Shown in pieces: positions 7,956 to 16,364 of a DNA stretch of 64,000 nucleotides. The notes under the pieces are model-generated. The model was not told the origin of the DNA, ran no database searches, and worked only from the letters and a program-made list of their open reading frames with translations. The DNA lies in assembly GCA_958295835.1 (NCBI GenBank), contig OY282378.1, forward strand, positions 2,373,001 through 2,437,000. Reading direction: 5' to 3'. The DNA is from an uncultured Gammaproteobacteria bacterium. GTDB taxonomy: Bacteria; Pseudomonadota; Gammaproteobacteria; HK1. The stretch's first letter is position 1. The number at the start of each line of letters is the position of its first letter. The position numbers were made by a program, and so were the translations under genes.

Positions 7956-9194
7956 CTACTGCCCGGCCAGCGCCTCCACTGCCCACCCCGTCAGGGCGCC
8001 GAGGACCACCACCAGCCAGGGGGGCAGCTTCCAGGACACCAGCAGGGCGAATGCGGCGAGTGCGAGGACGAAATCACCCGCCGAGCGGACTCCGCTCGTC
8101 CACACCGGATCGTAGAGGGCGGCGAGAAGAAGGCCGACGACGGCCGCGTTGATGCCGAGCATCGCCCGGCGGGCCGTCTCCAGGCGGCGCAGCGCGTTCC
8201 AGTACGGCAGGGTGCCGACGACCAGGAGGAAGGACGGCGCGAAGATGGCGGCGAGGCAGATCAGGCCTCCCGGCCACCCCGCGGGCGGCGTCTCCATCAC
8301 CGTGCCGAGGTAGGCGGAAAAGGTGAAGAGCGGACCCGGCACCGCCTGGGCGGCGCCGTATCCGGCGAGAAAGGCATCTTCCGAGACCCAGCCTGGCGGC
8401 AGGACCTCCGCTTTCAGCAACGGCAGCACGACATGCCCCCCGCCGAATACCAGGGAGCCTGAACGGTAGAAGCTGTCGGCGAGGGCCAGACCTTGTGAAG
8501 GCCAGGTCGAGGCAAGTACGGGCAGAAGAACGAGCAGGACGAAGAAGAGCACGAGCGATGCCGCCGCAATCCCCGATGCGGGCGCGTCGCGTCCCGAGGC
8601 GGGCGGCGGAGGGGTCTCGGCCCGCAGGTACAGCAACCCGATGAGACCGCCGGCGGCGATGGCCGCGACCTGGGTCGCCGATCCGCCGGCGCCGAGCACG
8701 GCGGCAGCGGCGAGCACCGCGATGGTGACCCGGGGCGGATCGGGGCAAAGCGTCCTCGCCATGCCCCATACCGCCTGGGCGACCACCGCGACGACGACGG
8801 CCCCGAGGCCGTGCAGAAGCCCCGCCGGAATCGCATCGCCGAATGCGACCACGCCGTATCCGAGCGCGATGAGCGCGATCGCCGACGGCGCGGTGAATCC
8901 CAGCCAGGCCGCGCACCCACCCGCGAGGCCGGCTTTCGTGAGCCCGACGCCGATCCCGACCTGGCTCGACGTCGGGCCGGGAAGCATCTGGCACAGCGCG
9001 ACGAGGTCCGCGTAGCCGCGCTCGTCCATCCAGGCCCGACGAACCACGAATGCCTCGCGGAAGTAGCCGATGTGGGCCACCGGCCCCCCGAAGGAGGTCA
9101 GGCCGAGCGCGAGAAAGGCGAGGAACACGGTGCTCGCCGGCTGCCGCCCCGCGAGGCGCCCGGAAGGGCCGGAAGAAGAGGGGTCCCGTTCCAT
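7956..9194 (-). CDS. chrA: Chromate transporter ChrA
   Basis: A 412-residue CHR-superfamily membrane protein, expected to export chromate across the inner membrane. The two-domain long-chain form is clear: GLTSFGGPVAHIGYFREAF near residues 31-49 in the first half and LVFGGGHVVLPLLKAEVL in the second, each followed by the LVALCQMLPGPTSSQVG or AFLAGYGAAQAVPGPLF signature. Around ten hydrophobic helices are present. It is convergent with the TRAP operon, whose stress gene ends 30 bases before its stop codon, and lies about 100 bases downstream of the hydroxyacid dehydrogenase, on the same strand. Confidence 0.93.
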   Translation of the reverse strand: MERDPSSSGPSGRLAGRQPASTVFLAFLALGLTSFGGPVAHIGYFREAFVVRRAWMDERGYADLVALCQMLPGPTSSQVGIGVGLTKAGLAGGCAAWLGFTAPSAIALIALGYGVVAFGDAIPAGLLHGLGAVVVAVVAQAVWGMARTLCPDPPRVTIAVLAAAAVLGAGGSATQVAAIAAGGLIGLLYLRAETPPPPASGRDAPASGIAAASLVLFFVLLVLLPVLASTWPSQGLALADSFYRSGSLVFGGGHVVLPLLKAEVLPPGWVSEDAFLAGYGAAQAVPGPLFTFSAYLGTVMETPPAGWPGGLICLAAIFAPSFLLVVGTLPYWNALRRLETARRAMLGINAAVVGLLLAALYDPVWTSGVRSAGDFVLALAAFALLVSWKLPPWLVVVLGALTGWAVEALAGQ

Positions 9195-9297
9195 TCGCGA
9201 CCTCCCGCCGGGAGCGATCCTCCGGGACGACCCGATCCCTTCTCCGTAAAGTGTTGCGCAAGCCCGCCCCGCACGCCAGGGCGTTCCCGACCAAGCC

Positions 9298-10374
9298 TCA
9301 ATACCCGAGCTCCGGCCGCACCACGTTCTCGAGCCGCTTCCCTTCGAGAAGCCGTTCGAGGTTACGGAAAACGAGCTCCAGGGTCAGCGGAACGTAGGAA
9401 TCGCCGTCGTCGGCGGACACGTGCGGGGTGACGATGAGGTTGGGGGCGCTCCACAGGGCCGAGCCGGAGGGCAGCGGCTCGGGGTCGAAGACGTCCAGGA
9501 CGGCGCCCGAGAGATGCCCGCTTCGGAGGTTGGCGGTGAGCGCATCGTAATCCATCGTCGCCGCCCGTCCGACGTTCACCACCCCGGCGCCCCGCTTCAT
9601 GAGCGCCTGCCGGCGGGCGTCGAGCAGGTTGCGGGTCTCGGGCGTGAGCGGCGCCGCGAGGAACACGAAGTCCGCCCGCGGGAGCAGATGGTCCAGTCGG
9701 CCGGAGGTATGCATCTCGTCGACCGCATCGAGAGGTCGGCCATGCCGGCTCACGCCGAGCACCCGCATCCCGAGCGTCCGGCAGCGTCGAGCGACCGCTG
9801 CGCCGATGCTGCCGACGCCGATCACCAGCAGCGTCTTTCCGCCGATCGGTGTCGAGTACAACGACTCCCAGTGCGCCCGCCGCTGGTTGCCGACGATGGC
9901 GGGGAGGCGATTGTGAAGCATCAGCACCGCCATGAGCCCGTACTCTCCCGCCTTGTCCGCGTGTGCGCCGCGGTTGTTGACCACGGTGACCCCGGCCGGC
10001 ACCCAGTCCATCGGGCACAGGTGCTCCACCCCGGCGCCGATGACGTGGATCAGGCGCAGGTTCGGCGCGACCTCGGCCAGGTTCGCGGTGGGGAGATCCC
10101 AGGTCACCAGCACCTCGGCGGTGCGCATCGAGCGCTCGAAGTGGTCGAGATCCCAGTCGATGAACACGTCGAGATGCCGCGCCACGTGCGGATACCGGGC
10201 CGCGGCGTCCTCGAAGCGTTCGCGGGTGATGGTGAACACCGCCTCGCCTTCCGGCGTCGGCGGGAACGTCTCCGGGGAGGCGTGGTTGTTCTTAACGTGG
10301 ACCCGCAAGGTTCGGCCTGCTGCCACGATCGGCGAGGAATGCGGGCCGGGGGCTTGGCCGCCCGGAGCGCTCAC
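9298..10374 (-). CDS. D-2-hydroxyacid dehydrogenase, NAD(P) dependent
   Basis: A D-isomer-specific 2-hydroxyacid dehydrogenase of about 358 residues, interconverting 2-oxo acids and D-2-hydroxy acids. The dinucleotide site is LLVIGVGSIGAAVARRC, followed by FVFLAAPLTPETRNLLDA, NVGRAATMDYDALTANLRSG and LDVFDPEPLPSGSALW with the catalytic histidine in IVTPHVS. GTG 10374 is chosen because it overlaps the stop of a preceding short frame as GTGA; GTG 10326 (V-A-A-G-R-T-L-R-V-H-V-K-N) fits family length better and is the main alternative. A tandem copy of the leader and first codons lies immediately upstream. The substrate is unknown; the Rieske genes upstream suggest a catabolic acid. Confidence 0.85.
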   Translation of the reverse strand: MSAPGGQAPGPHSSPIVAAGRTLRVHVKNNHASPETFPPTPEGEAVFTITRERFEDAAARYPHVARHLDVFIDWDLDHFERSMRTAEVLVTWDLPTANLAEVAPNLRLIHVIGAGVEHLCPMDWVPAGVTVVNNRGAHADKAGEYGLMAVLMLHNRLPAIVGNQRRAHWESLYSTPIGGKTLLVIGVGSIGAAVARRCRTLGMRVLGVSRHGRPLDAVDEMHTSGRLDHLLPRADFVFLAAPLTPETRNLLDARRQALMKRGAGVVNVGRAATMDYDALTANLRSGHLSGAVLDVFDPEPLPSGSALWSAPNLIVTPHVSADDGDSYVPLTLELVFRNLERLLEGKRLENVVRPELGY

Positions 10375-10526
10375 GGCTCGTCTTCCCGTGCCGGCGGAAG
10401 CGTCTCCGCGGAGGCATGGCCGTTCCCGGTGTGGACCCGCGAGGTCCGGCTCGCGGCCATGGCCGGGAAGGAACGCGAGCCAGCGGTTCGATCGCCCGGA
10501 GAGCGGATGACGCCCGGGGCGCTCAC
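10371..10526 (-). other. 51-residue coupled micro-ORF from tandem gene-start duplication
   Basis: A 152-base segment containing the leader and first codons of the hydroxyacid dehydrogenase is present twice. The upstream copy forms a complete small frame: GTG 10526 overlaps the stop of the Rieske gene (GTGA), and its own TGA at 10373-10371 overlaps GTG 10374. It encodes MSAPGVIRSPGD...AASRTSRVHTGNGHASAETLPPA, matching MSAPGGQAPGP...VAAGRTLRVHVKNNHASPETFPP in the real gene. It probably makes no functional protein but preserves translational coupling. Confidence 0.7.
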
Positions 10527-11917
10527 GACCCGCCCCCACCCGTTGCCTCCAGCGCCCGCAGCCGCTCGGTCACGAACGCCACCCGCTCGGGCTCGGGCAG
10601 GGCGTCGGCCTCGAACTGTATCTGCATGAAGGCGTGGGCAAGCCGGCGGAAGCGTTCGGACTCGTCCGCCTCGCCGCCGCGTGCAAGTGTGAGCACCGAG
10701 TCGCCGCCGTAGGTCGGCACGGGGTTCGGTGCGAGGTCGGTCACCCGCAAGGGCTCCCTGCCTGCCGCGACCGTCCTGATCTGCTCCCGGAGCCGCCGGC
10801 GCATGAGCGCCACGCCCTTGTCGCTCGGCGCCAGGTGCTCTTCGTCGTGCACGGTGATGCGTCCCATGCCTTCGACCGCCTCGGAATCGCCCGGGAAGCG
10901 CTGGCGCTGCTCGTAGGGACGGTCGAAGACCTCGCCCTGCTCGATGAGCTCCGGCCCTTGCGGGGTGTTCCATGCCGGAGGGTCGCCCCGCTCTCCGAAG
11001 CAGGCCCACGCCAGGGCCATGGTGTTCTCGTCGTCGATCGGAACCACCCAGCGCACGAAGGCGGTGCGCCCGTAGTAGCGCTGCTTCGTGCCGTCGGCGG
11101 CGAACGCGGCCCCGGCCTGGGTGAAGTTCGGCAGCACCAGCTCGTTGACCCGGAACCAGACGTTCCCGCCCACCCGGCGGGTGTTCGTTCCCATCAGCCA
11201 CGCCGAGCGCTCGAAGAAGTCGATCCGGCCGATCTCGCCGAAGCCGGGGGAGAACTGCTCGCGGCTGATGCTGGAGTGCAGAAAGCTGGTATGGATGGGA
11301 TCGAGAATGGCGTCGAGGACCTGTAGCCAGTTGCATCGGAACGGCGCCCGGTAGGGCACCCTCTCCATGTCCGCGAGCTCCAGCGTGTCGTAGACCGGGA
11401 ACTCGGGTGTCTCGTCCGGCGGGCCGAGGTAGGCGAACACCAGCCCCTGGTACTCGAAAGCGGGATACGCCCCGAGCCGCACCCGCTCCTTCAGCCGCGC
11501 CTGGGCCTCCGGGGACTGGCCCGGGGCTTCGAGCAGGGCGCCGTCGACGTCGAAATGCCAGCCGTGATAGCAGCAGCGGATTCCCCGCTGCCGGCAATCG
11601 CCGTATTCGAGCGAGGCCCGGCGATGGGGGCAGTGCCGGTGCACGAGCCCGACCCGCCCGTCGCCGTCGCGAAAGACCACCAGATCCTCGCCCAGTATCC
11701 GGAGTGCGACCGGCAACTCGGCGATCTCGGAGGACATCGCCACCGGATGCCAGAACCGCCTCAGATACTCCCCGCAAGGCGTGCCGGGGCCGATGCGGAC
11801 GAGCTCCCCGTCGGGCTCGGACGCGGGCCGGATCCCGTGGCCCCGGTACCGGCCCTGGGGGATCGCGCTCTCGGGTCGGAGCGGCCTCCCCGGAGCCGAT
11901 CTCGTTACCGCGCTCAT
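10523..11917 (-). CDS. Rieske non-heme iron oxygenase (phthalate-dioxygenase type)
   Basis: The oxygenase component of a Rieske dioxygenase or monooxygenase, 464 residues. The [2Fe-2S] ligands are C96-P-H98 and C115-C-Y-H118; the mononuclear iron site is in LDAILDPIHTSFLHSS, of the phthalate/vanillate (LigXa-like) group. ATG 11917 overlaps the stop of the upstream Rieske gene (ATGA), so the two are translationally coupled. The extended N-terminus before residue 40 is not conserved. No ferredoxin reductase is nearby, so electrons must come from elsewhere. The substrate, aromatic acid or tertiary amine, cannot be told. Confidence 0.9.
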   Translation of the reverse strand: MSAVTRSAPGRPLRPESAIPQGRYRGHGIRPASEPDGELVRIGPGTPCGEYLRRFWHPVAMSSEIAELPVALRILGEDLVVFRDGDGRVGLVHRHCPHRRASLEYGDCRQRGIRCCYHGWHFDVDGALLEAPGQSPEAQARLKERVRLGAYPAFEYQGLVFAYLGPPDETPEFPVYDTLELADMERVPYRAPFRCNWLQVLDAILDPIHTSFLHSSISREQFSPGFGEIGRIDFFERSAWLMGTNTRRVGGNVWFRVNELVLPNFTQAGAAFAADGTKQRYYGRTAFVRWVVPIDDENTMALAWACFGERGDPPAWNTPQGPELIEQGEVFDRPYEQRQRFPGDSEAVEGMGRITVHDEEHLAPSDKGVALMRRRLREQIRTVAAGREPLRVTDLAPNPVPTYGGDSVLTLARGGEADESERFRRLAHAFMQIQFEADALPEPERVAFVTERLRALEATGGGGS

Positions 11918-13029
11918 CGCAGGCTGCCCACGACGAGACCCTGGAAGGTGCGCACGGAGTCCTCCCAGATCGGCGAGAGCACGCCGCCCCCGGCGGCGAC
12001 TTCGGAGGCGCGGCCCTGCTGGAGCCGTTCGCACATGGCGTGATCCTCGCGGTGCACCTCGCGCCAGAGCCGGACGAGCCGTTCCGTCTGCCCGGCCGAA
12101 GCCGGCTCCGGCCCCACGGAATAGATGGCGCGGCGCTGGATGGTGCGGTCCGGGGCCAGCGGCAGGACGATCTGTACGCCGACCTGGTCCGGAACGTAAT
12201 ACCCGAACACGAAGTTCGGGAACAGGGTGAGGTAGCGGGCGCTCACCGACAGGGTGTCGTCCCGCGTCGCGTCGCCCGAGACGTCGATGGCGCATCCGAG
12301 GCAGTCCGCGTCGTTGACCGTGTAGTGGTCGGCCAGGGGCTGCTCGGTGGTGGTGGCGTGCACGAACTGCACGTGGTAGGGCTCGATGAAGTTCTCCACC
12401 AGGAGCTTCCAGTTCGCGGCCACTTCCCCGAAGTCGATGGTGGCGAGATGGTGGAGGCCGGCGAGGTCGAACCCGTCGAGCCGGCGTTCGAGCGGCGCCG
12501 TGAAGTCCTCGAACGGCGGCGCCCCGCCGTCGGGGTTGACGAAGATCCAGTCGTGCCACGTCGCCGACCTCACCGGCGCCAGCCCGTGCTCCGCACGGTC
12601 GAAGCCCGGCGGCGCCGCGCGCGGGTCCCGGCCGCCGAAGTAGGGGGTGAGCCGGAGGCTGCCGTCGAGTCCGTAGGTCCATGAATGGTAGGGGCAGCGG
12701 ATGGCGCGGCCCACGTTGCAGGGTGCGTCGACGAGCTTCAGGCAGCGGTGGCGGCATACGTTGTGGAACGCCCGGATCCGTTCCCCCGCGTCGCGCACCA
12801 GCAGCAGGGGCTTGCCGGCCACGCTCACCGGCATCGCGTCGCCGGGCCGGGCCAGCTCGTGCGCGAAGCCGGCGAAGACCCACGAGCCGGGAAAGAGCCG
12901 TTCGTTCTCGAGCGCGAAGAACGCCTCGCTCGTATAGGCGGTGGAGGTCAATCCGCGGGCCACCGGCCCCGGAGTTTCGAACGCGGCCAGCGCCTCGGCG
13001 CCGATGACCGCCTGGAGTGATGGACTCAT
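11914..13029 (-). CDS. Rieske oxygenase, GbcA/choline monooxygenase-like
   Basis: A second Rieske oxygenase large subunit, 371 residues. The cluster ligands are C92-R-H94 and C112-P-Y-H115, and the catalytic iron site is NWKLLVENFIEPYHVQFVH, the spacing seen in glycine betaine and choline monooxygenases and related enzymes. ATG 13029 is preceded by AGGGAGGA, and the first residues match the family; the long frame upstream is not used. It heads a four-gene run (Rieske, Rieske, dehydrogenase, chrA). A role in N-demethylation would suit the sarcosine oxidase elsewhere in the window, but that link is inference. Confidence 0.9.
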   Translation of the reverse strand: MSPSLQAVIGAEALAAFETPGPVARGLTSTAYTSEAFFALENERLFPGSWVFAGFAHELARPGDAMPVSVAGKPLLLVRDAGERIRAFHNVCRHRCLKLVDAPCNVGRAIRCPYHSWTYGLDGSLRLTPYFGGRDPRAAPPGFDRAEHGLAPVRSATWHDWIFVNPDGGAPPFEDFTAPLERRLDGFDLAGLHHLATIDFGEVAANWKLLVENFIEPYHVQFVHATTTEQPLADHYTVNDADCLGCAIDVSGDATRDDTLSVSARYLTLFPNFVFGYYVPDQVGVQIVLPLAPDRTIQRRAIYSVGPEPASAGQTERLVRLWREVHREDHAMCERLQQGRASEVAAGGGVLSPIWEDSVRTFQGLVVGSLR

Positions 13030-13417
13030 GGCTGATCCTCCCTTGCACGCCGGGCGCCAGGCGGCGCACGGCGCATGAGCAGACACTGGACGACCGGGCG
13101 GAAACGCGCTTGCCCTCGCATGGAACGGACCCCGTTCCCCGGCGGTCGGCGATTTCGCGCAGCGGTCGCATCCGGCATGTGACGAACCCGTTCTACGTCG
13201 GTCGGTGTGCCGGGCAGCACTCGTGTCATCATTGACGCCCTCGAAGCCCGGTGGTTCCCGTCGGACGAGCGGGTTCACGGCCGGCAATCGAATTGTTGAT
13301 CTGTATGGCATCCTCATGAAAGATCGATTCGGGGAAGCGACATATCTCCGGACAGATATTTCATCGGATTCGCAGGCCCCACTTGGACGTTGACCCGGGG
13401 CTCGAGAGAGGACGTCA
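13030..13417. promoter_or_regulatory. Divergent intergenic region between Rieske operon and glutamine synthetase homologue
   Basis: A 388-base gap between divergent genes that must hold both promoters. The right part (13285-13380) is visibly AT-richer and carries a short echo, ACATATCTCCGG / ACAGATATTTC, but I cannot assign -35/-10 boxes or an operator with confidence. No gene is supported inside it. Confidence 0.4.
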
Positions 13418-14836
13418 ATGAACACCACATCAGGAAACATGGCCGGCGCGCTGCCCGATGTCGAGCGCGTGCGCGAATGCAAGGCGAAGCTCGCCGAGGC
13501 GGGGGTCCGGTACGTGTTCTCGTGCTGGATCGACATGCTCGGGGTGCCGAAGACGAAGCCGGTGCCGCTGGCCGACTTCGAGAACCTGTGCATGGGCAAG
13601 GGACCGCAGTTCGCGGTGCACTCGGTCTCGTTCGTGCCGGAGCTCACGCCGGCCGACTCCGACCAGATCCCGGTGCCCGATCTCGACACCCTGGTCATCT
13701 GCCCCTGGGATCGCGCCTGCGCGTGGATGTTCGCGGATCTGTGGTGGGAGGACGCCCCCTACAACCTGTGTCCCCGGCATGCGCTCAAGCGCATCGTGCG
13801 CGACGCCGCGGCGAAGGGTTACGCGGGATTCGCGGGCATCGAGCCCGAGTTCATCGCCATGCGCTGGCGCGACGGGCAGCCGGTCAAGGCGTTCGACGAC
13901 GATCCCCCGCCCGGCGAGGGGATGCGACCGAGGCGGCAGGCGTTCGGCTACGACGTCGAGTACTCCATCGACTCCATGGGGTTCCTCGGCGCCCTCATCG
14001 ACATCCTCGACGAGCTCGGCTGGGGGCTCAAGGACGTGGTGGCCGAGGGCGCCTACTCGCAGTTCGAGCTCGACTTCGGCTACACGGACGTGCTGCGCAT
14101 GGCCGACCGGCTGGTGTTCCTGCGCGTGTTGCTGAAGGAGGTCGCCAAGAAGCACGGCATGTTCATCACCTTCATGCCCAAGCCCACCATCGGCGACTGG
14201 CGCTCGGGCGCCCACATCAACTACTCGATGCAGCGCACCGGCGAGCCGGGGGTGAACCTCTTCGAGGACGCCGGCGGTGGGTGGAGCGATGCCGTGTACC
14301 ACGCGGTAGGCGGGCTGCTGCGCCACGGTGGGGCGCTCACCGCCATCGCCTGCTCCACGGTCAACTCCTACAACGGGCTGGTGCCCCGGGTCGGCGGGTT
14401 CGAGGGCGGCACCGTGACCTGGGCGCCGACCCACATGACCTACGGCAACAACAACCGCTCCTGCATGTTGCGGCTGCCCCAGAACCGGTTCTGCATCGAG
14501 AACCGCGCCGCCGACATGTGCATGAATCCATACCTCTCGCTGGGGATGACCACCGCCGCCGCGGTGGCCGGGGTGACCGAGGGCATCGACCCCGGGCCGC
14601 CGCTCGACAAGGACCTCTACCAGCTCACCGACGAGGAGATCCGCGCCGGTGGCGGACAGCGCCTGCCGAGGAACCTGCTGGAGGCGACCGAGATCCTGAA
14701 GGGCGACCCGCTGGCGGCCGAGGTGCTCGGCCCGGTGATGCTCAATTCCTTCCTGCGGTACAAGGTCGACGAGTGGGAGCGTTACCACCAGACGGTCACC
14801 GACTGGGAGGTGCAGGAGTACCTGCGGCTCTACTGA
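13418..14836 (+). CDS. Glutamine synthetase family protein
   Basis: A 472-residue glutamine synthetase homologue of the catabolic type (gamma-glutamylpolyamine, isopropylamide or methylamide synthetases) rather than a housekeeping GlnA. Seen: an N-terminal beta-grasp region (VRYVFSCWIDMLGVPKTKPV), FAGIEPEFIA for metal binding, SGAHINYSM (family: GSGMHVHQS), and the ATP/glutamate loop TWAPTHMTYGNNNRSCMLRL, with ENRAADMCMNPYLSLGMTTA at the end of the active site. GlnA's regulatory adenylylation tyrosine motif is absent. It is divergent from the Rieske operon and followed by a MetX-like hydrolase, so it may glutamylate an amine released by that oxygenase. Confidence 0.87.
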   Translation: MNTTSGNMAGALPDVERVRECKAKLAEAGVRYVFSCWIDMLGVPKTKPVPLADFENLCMGKGPQFAVHSVSFVPELTPADSDQIPVPDLDTLVICPWDRACAWMFADLWWEDAPYNLCPRHALKRIVRDAAAKGYAGFAGIEPEFIAMRWRDGQPVKAFDDDPPPGEGMRPRRQAFGYDVEYSIDSMGFLGALIDILDELGWGLKDVVAEGAYSQFELDFGYTDVLRMADRLVFLRVLLKEVAKKHGMFITFMPKPTIGDWRSGAHINYSMQRTGEPGVNLFEDAGGGWSDAVYHAVGGLLRHGGALTAIACSTVNSYNGLVPRVGGFEGGTVTWAPTHMTYGNNNRSCMLRLPQNRFCIENRAADMCMNPYLSLGMTTAAAVAGVTEGIDPGPPLDKDLYQLTDEEIRAGGGQRLPRNLLEATEILKGDPLAAEVLGPVMLNSFLRYKVDEWERYHQTVTDWEVQEYLRLY

Positions 14837-15014
14837 GCGGGAGTCGCAGCAGGAACGGGGAAGCGGACCTTCCAGCGCCGCCGGCAGACCGTGCGACGGC
14901 GCTCCCGGAGCGCCGCTCGCGCTCCGCATCGTGCGGGATGGCGGGAGCCCGTTTCCGGCCGAACCCCGGCCCCGCTCCCGGCCGGGTCCTGAACACGCAC
15001 GAGGCGAATCCGAG

Positions 15015-16031
15015 ATGACCCCGGACTACGAGGTGTTCGAGCTCGGCGACGTGACCTTCCAGTCCGGCGTCACGCTGCCGGATGCGAAGCTCGCCTACAA
15101 GGTCCACGGCTCGCTCGATGCGGGCCGGGACAACGCGATCGTCATGCCGACCTTCTATACCGGTACCCACGCGCGCAACGAAGGCTACCTGCGGGCGGTG
15201 CCGGCCCTCGACCCGTCGCGCTGGTGCATCGTGTCGATCAACATGTTCGGCAACGGCCTGTCGTCATCGCCGAGCAACACGCCGCCCCCCTTCGACGGCC
15301 CGCGCTTCCCCGCCGTCACCCTCCACGACAACGTCGCCTGCCAGCACCGCCTGCTCACCGAGGCGCTTGGGGTGGAGCGCATCGCGTTGGTCATGGGATG
15401 GTCCATGGCCGGATGCCAGTCGTATGAGTGGGGCGCGCAGTTCCCCGACATGGTGGACGCGATCCTGCCGTTTTGCGCCTCCGCCCGGACCTCTCCGCAC
15501 AACGTCGTGTTCCTCGAAGGGGTGAAGGCCGCCCTCACCGCCGACGCCGCCTTCGCGGGCGGCGACTACGCTTCGCCGCCCGAGACCGGCCTCAGGGCGT
15601 TCGGGCGGGTCTACGCGGGATGGGCGTACTCGCAGACGTTCTACCGTGAGCGGCTCCACCGGGAGCTGGGCTTCGAGACGGCCGAGGATCTGCTCCTCGA
15701 CTGGGAGCGCGACCACCTCGCATGGGACGCCAACGACCTGCTGGCCAAGCTCCGGACCTGGCAGCGGGGCGACGTCAGCGCCAACCAGCGCTACCGGGGG
15801 GATTTCGAGCGCGCGCTCGGCGCGATCCGCGCCCGCGCCATCCTCGTTCCATGCACCACGGACCTCTACTTCCCGCCCGAAGACAACGCCATCGAGGCGG
15901 AGCACATGCCGAACGCCGAGCTCCGCCCCTACGATTCGCCCTGGGGGCATTGCGTGGCGACCCCGAGCCGGGAAGGCAGCGGTTTCATGCGTTTCCTCGA
16001 TGCATGCGTCTCGGAGTTGCTGGCGGGGTGA
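15015..16031 (+). CDS. Alpha/beta hydrolase, homoserine acetyltransferase (MetX)-like
   Basis: A 338-residue alpha/beta-hydrolase of the MetX family. The nucleophile elbow is GWSMAG, as in MetX, the acid lies in CTTDLYFPPEDN and the histidine in WGHCVA. LAYKVHGSLDAGRDNAIVMP and the NMFGNGLSSSPSNTP region are typical. ATG 15015 is chosen over upstream starts because it is where family similarity begins; no strong ribosome site is seen. True homoserine acetylation is doubtful: it sits behind an amine-type glutamine synthetase homologue, and many such proteins are amidases or hydrolases of unknown substrate. Confidence 0.85.
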   Translation: MTPDYEVFELGDVTFQSGVTLPDAKLAYKVHGSLDAGRDNAIVMPTFYTGTHARNEGYLRAVPALDPSRWCIVSINMFGNGLSSSPSNTPPPFDGPRFPAVTLHDNVACQHRLLTEALGVERIALVMGWSMAGCQSYEWGAQFPDMVDAILPFCASARTSPHNVVFLEGVKAALTADAAFAGGDYASPPETGLRAFGRVYAGWAYSQTFYRERLHRELGFETAEDLLLDWERDHLAWDANDLLAKLRTWQRGDVSANQRYRGDFERALGAIRARAILVPCTTDLYFPPEDNAIEAEHMPNAELRPYDSPWGHCVATPSREGSGFMRFLDACVSELLAG

Positions 16032-16143
16032 GTGCTTTCGCCGGTGTTTTCCGGCGCGGTGTTTCCGCGGCGCGGACTTGCATGAAGCAGACCTGTTCTC
16101 TGCTCGTCGGCGCGTCGGGTGCGGGCATGGGCGATTTCGCCAA

Positions 16144-16236
16144 TTCCCGGCATTGATCGACGCCTCGGTGGCCGAGGCGATCGCGGATGCCGGGATGCGT
16201 TTCCTGCGCACCCAACCGGTGGTCATGGACTTCGGC
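16144..16236 (+). pseudogene. 3' fragment of a Gfo/Idh/MocA dehydrogenase gene
   Basis: This stretch encodes FPALIDASVAEAIADAGMRF then LRTQPVV, matching FPALIDGLVAESIADAGMRS then LRTNRPE at the C-terminus of the intact dehydrogenase ending at 36981. By hand, 16144-16212 and 36874-36942 differ at about 8 of 69 bases. Nothing of the gene body remains upstream (16032-16143 holds nothing recognisable). The two copies are direct repeats flanking the whole accessory block. Confidence 0.7.
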
Positions 16237-16259
16237 GAATCGTGGGACTGGCTGACCAA

Positions 16260-16357
16260 GTTGCGCGGAAGGGCGTGTAAGTTGCGCGAAACACTTTTGG
16301 TTGCGCGAAAGGGCGTGTAAGTTGCGCGAAAAGGGGTATTCGCACGATACGCGCAAC
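16260..16357 (+). promoter_or_regulatory. GTTGCGCG repeat cluster upstream of Fic-fold gene (putative operator)
   Basis: GTTGCGCG(A/G)A occurs at 16260, 16281, 16300 and 16321, spaced 21, 19 and 21 bases, and an inverted copy CGCGCAAC lies at 16350-16357, eight bases before the ATG. Copies 1 and 3 share the longer GTTGCGCG.AAGGGCGTGTA. Spacing near two helical turns on one face suggests cooperative binding by a regulator, most simply the winged-helix N-terminus of the gene itself. Too short and unspaced for CRISPR. Confidence 0.65.
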
Positions 16358-16364
16358 AACGGCC

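Noticed and set aside
10523..13171. One 882-codon protein containing a Rieske oxygenase
   Set aside because: Its first half is the wrong frame of the other Rieske gene; the true start is ATG 11917, overlapping the preceding stop.
16260..16340. Possible CRISPR-like repeats
   Set aside because: Repeats are only about 10 bases with no unique spacers of regular length and sit directly before a gene with a DNA-binding domain.
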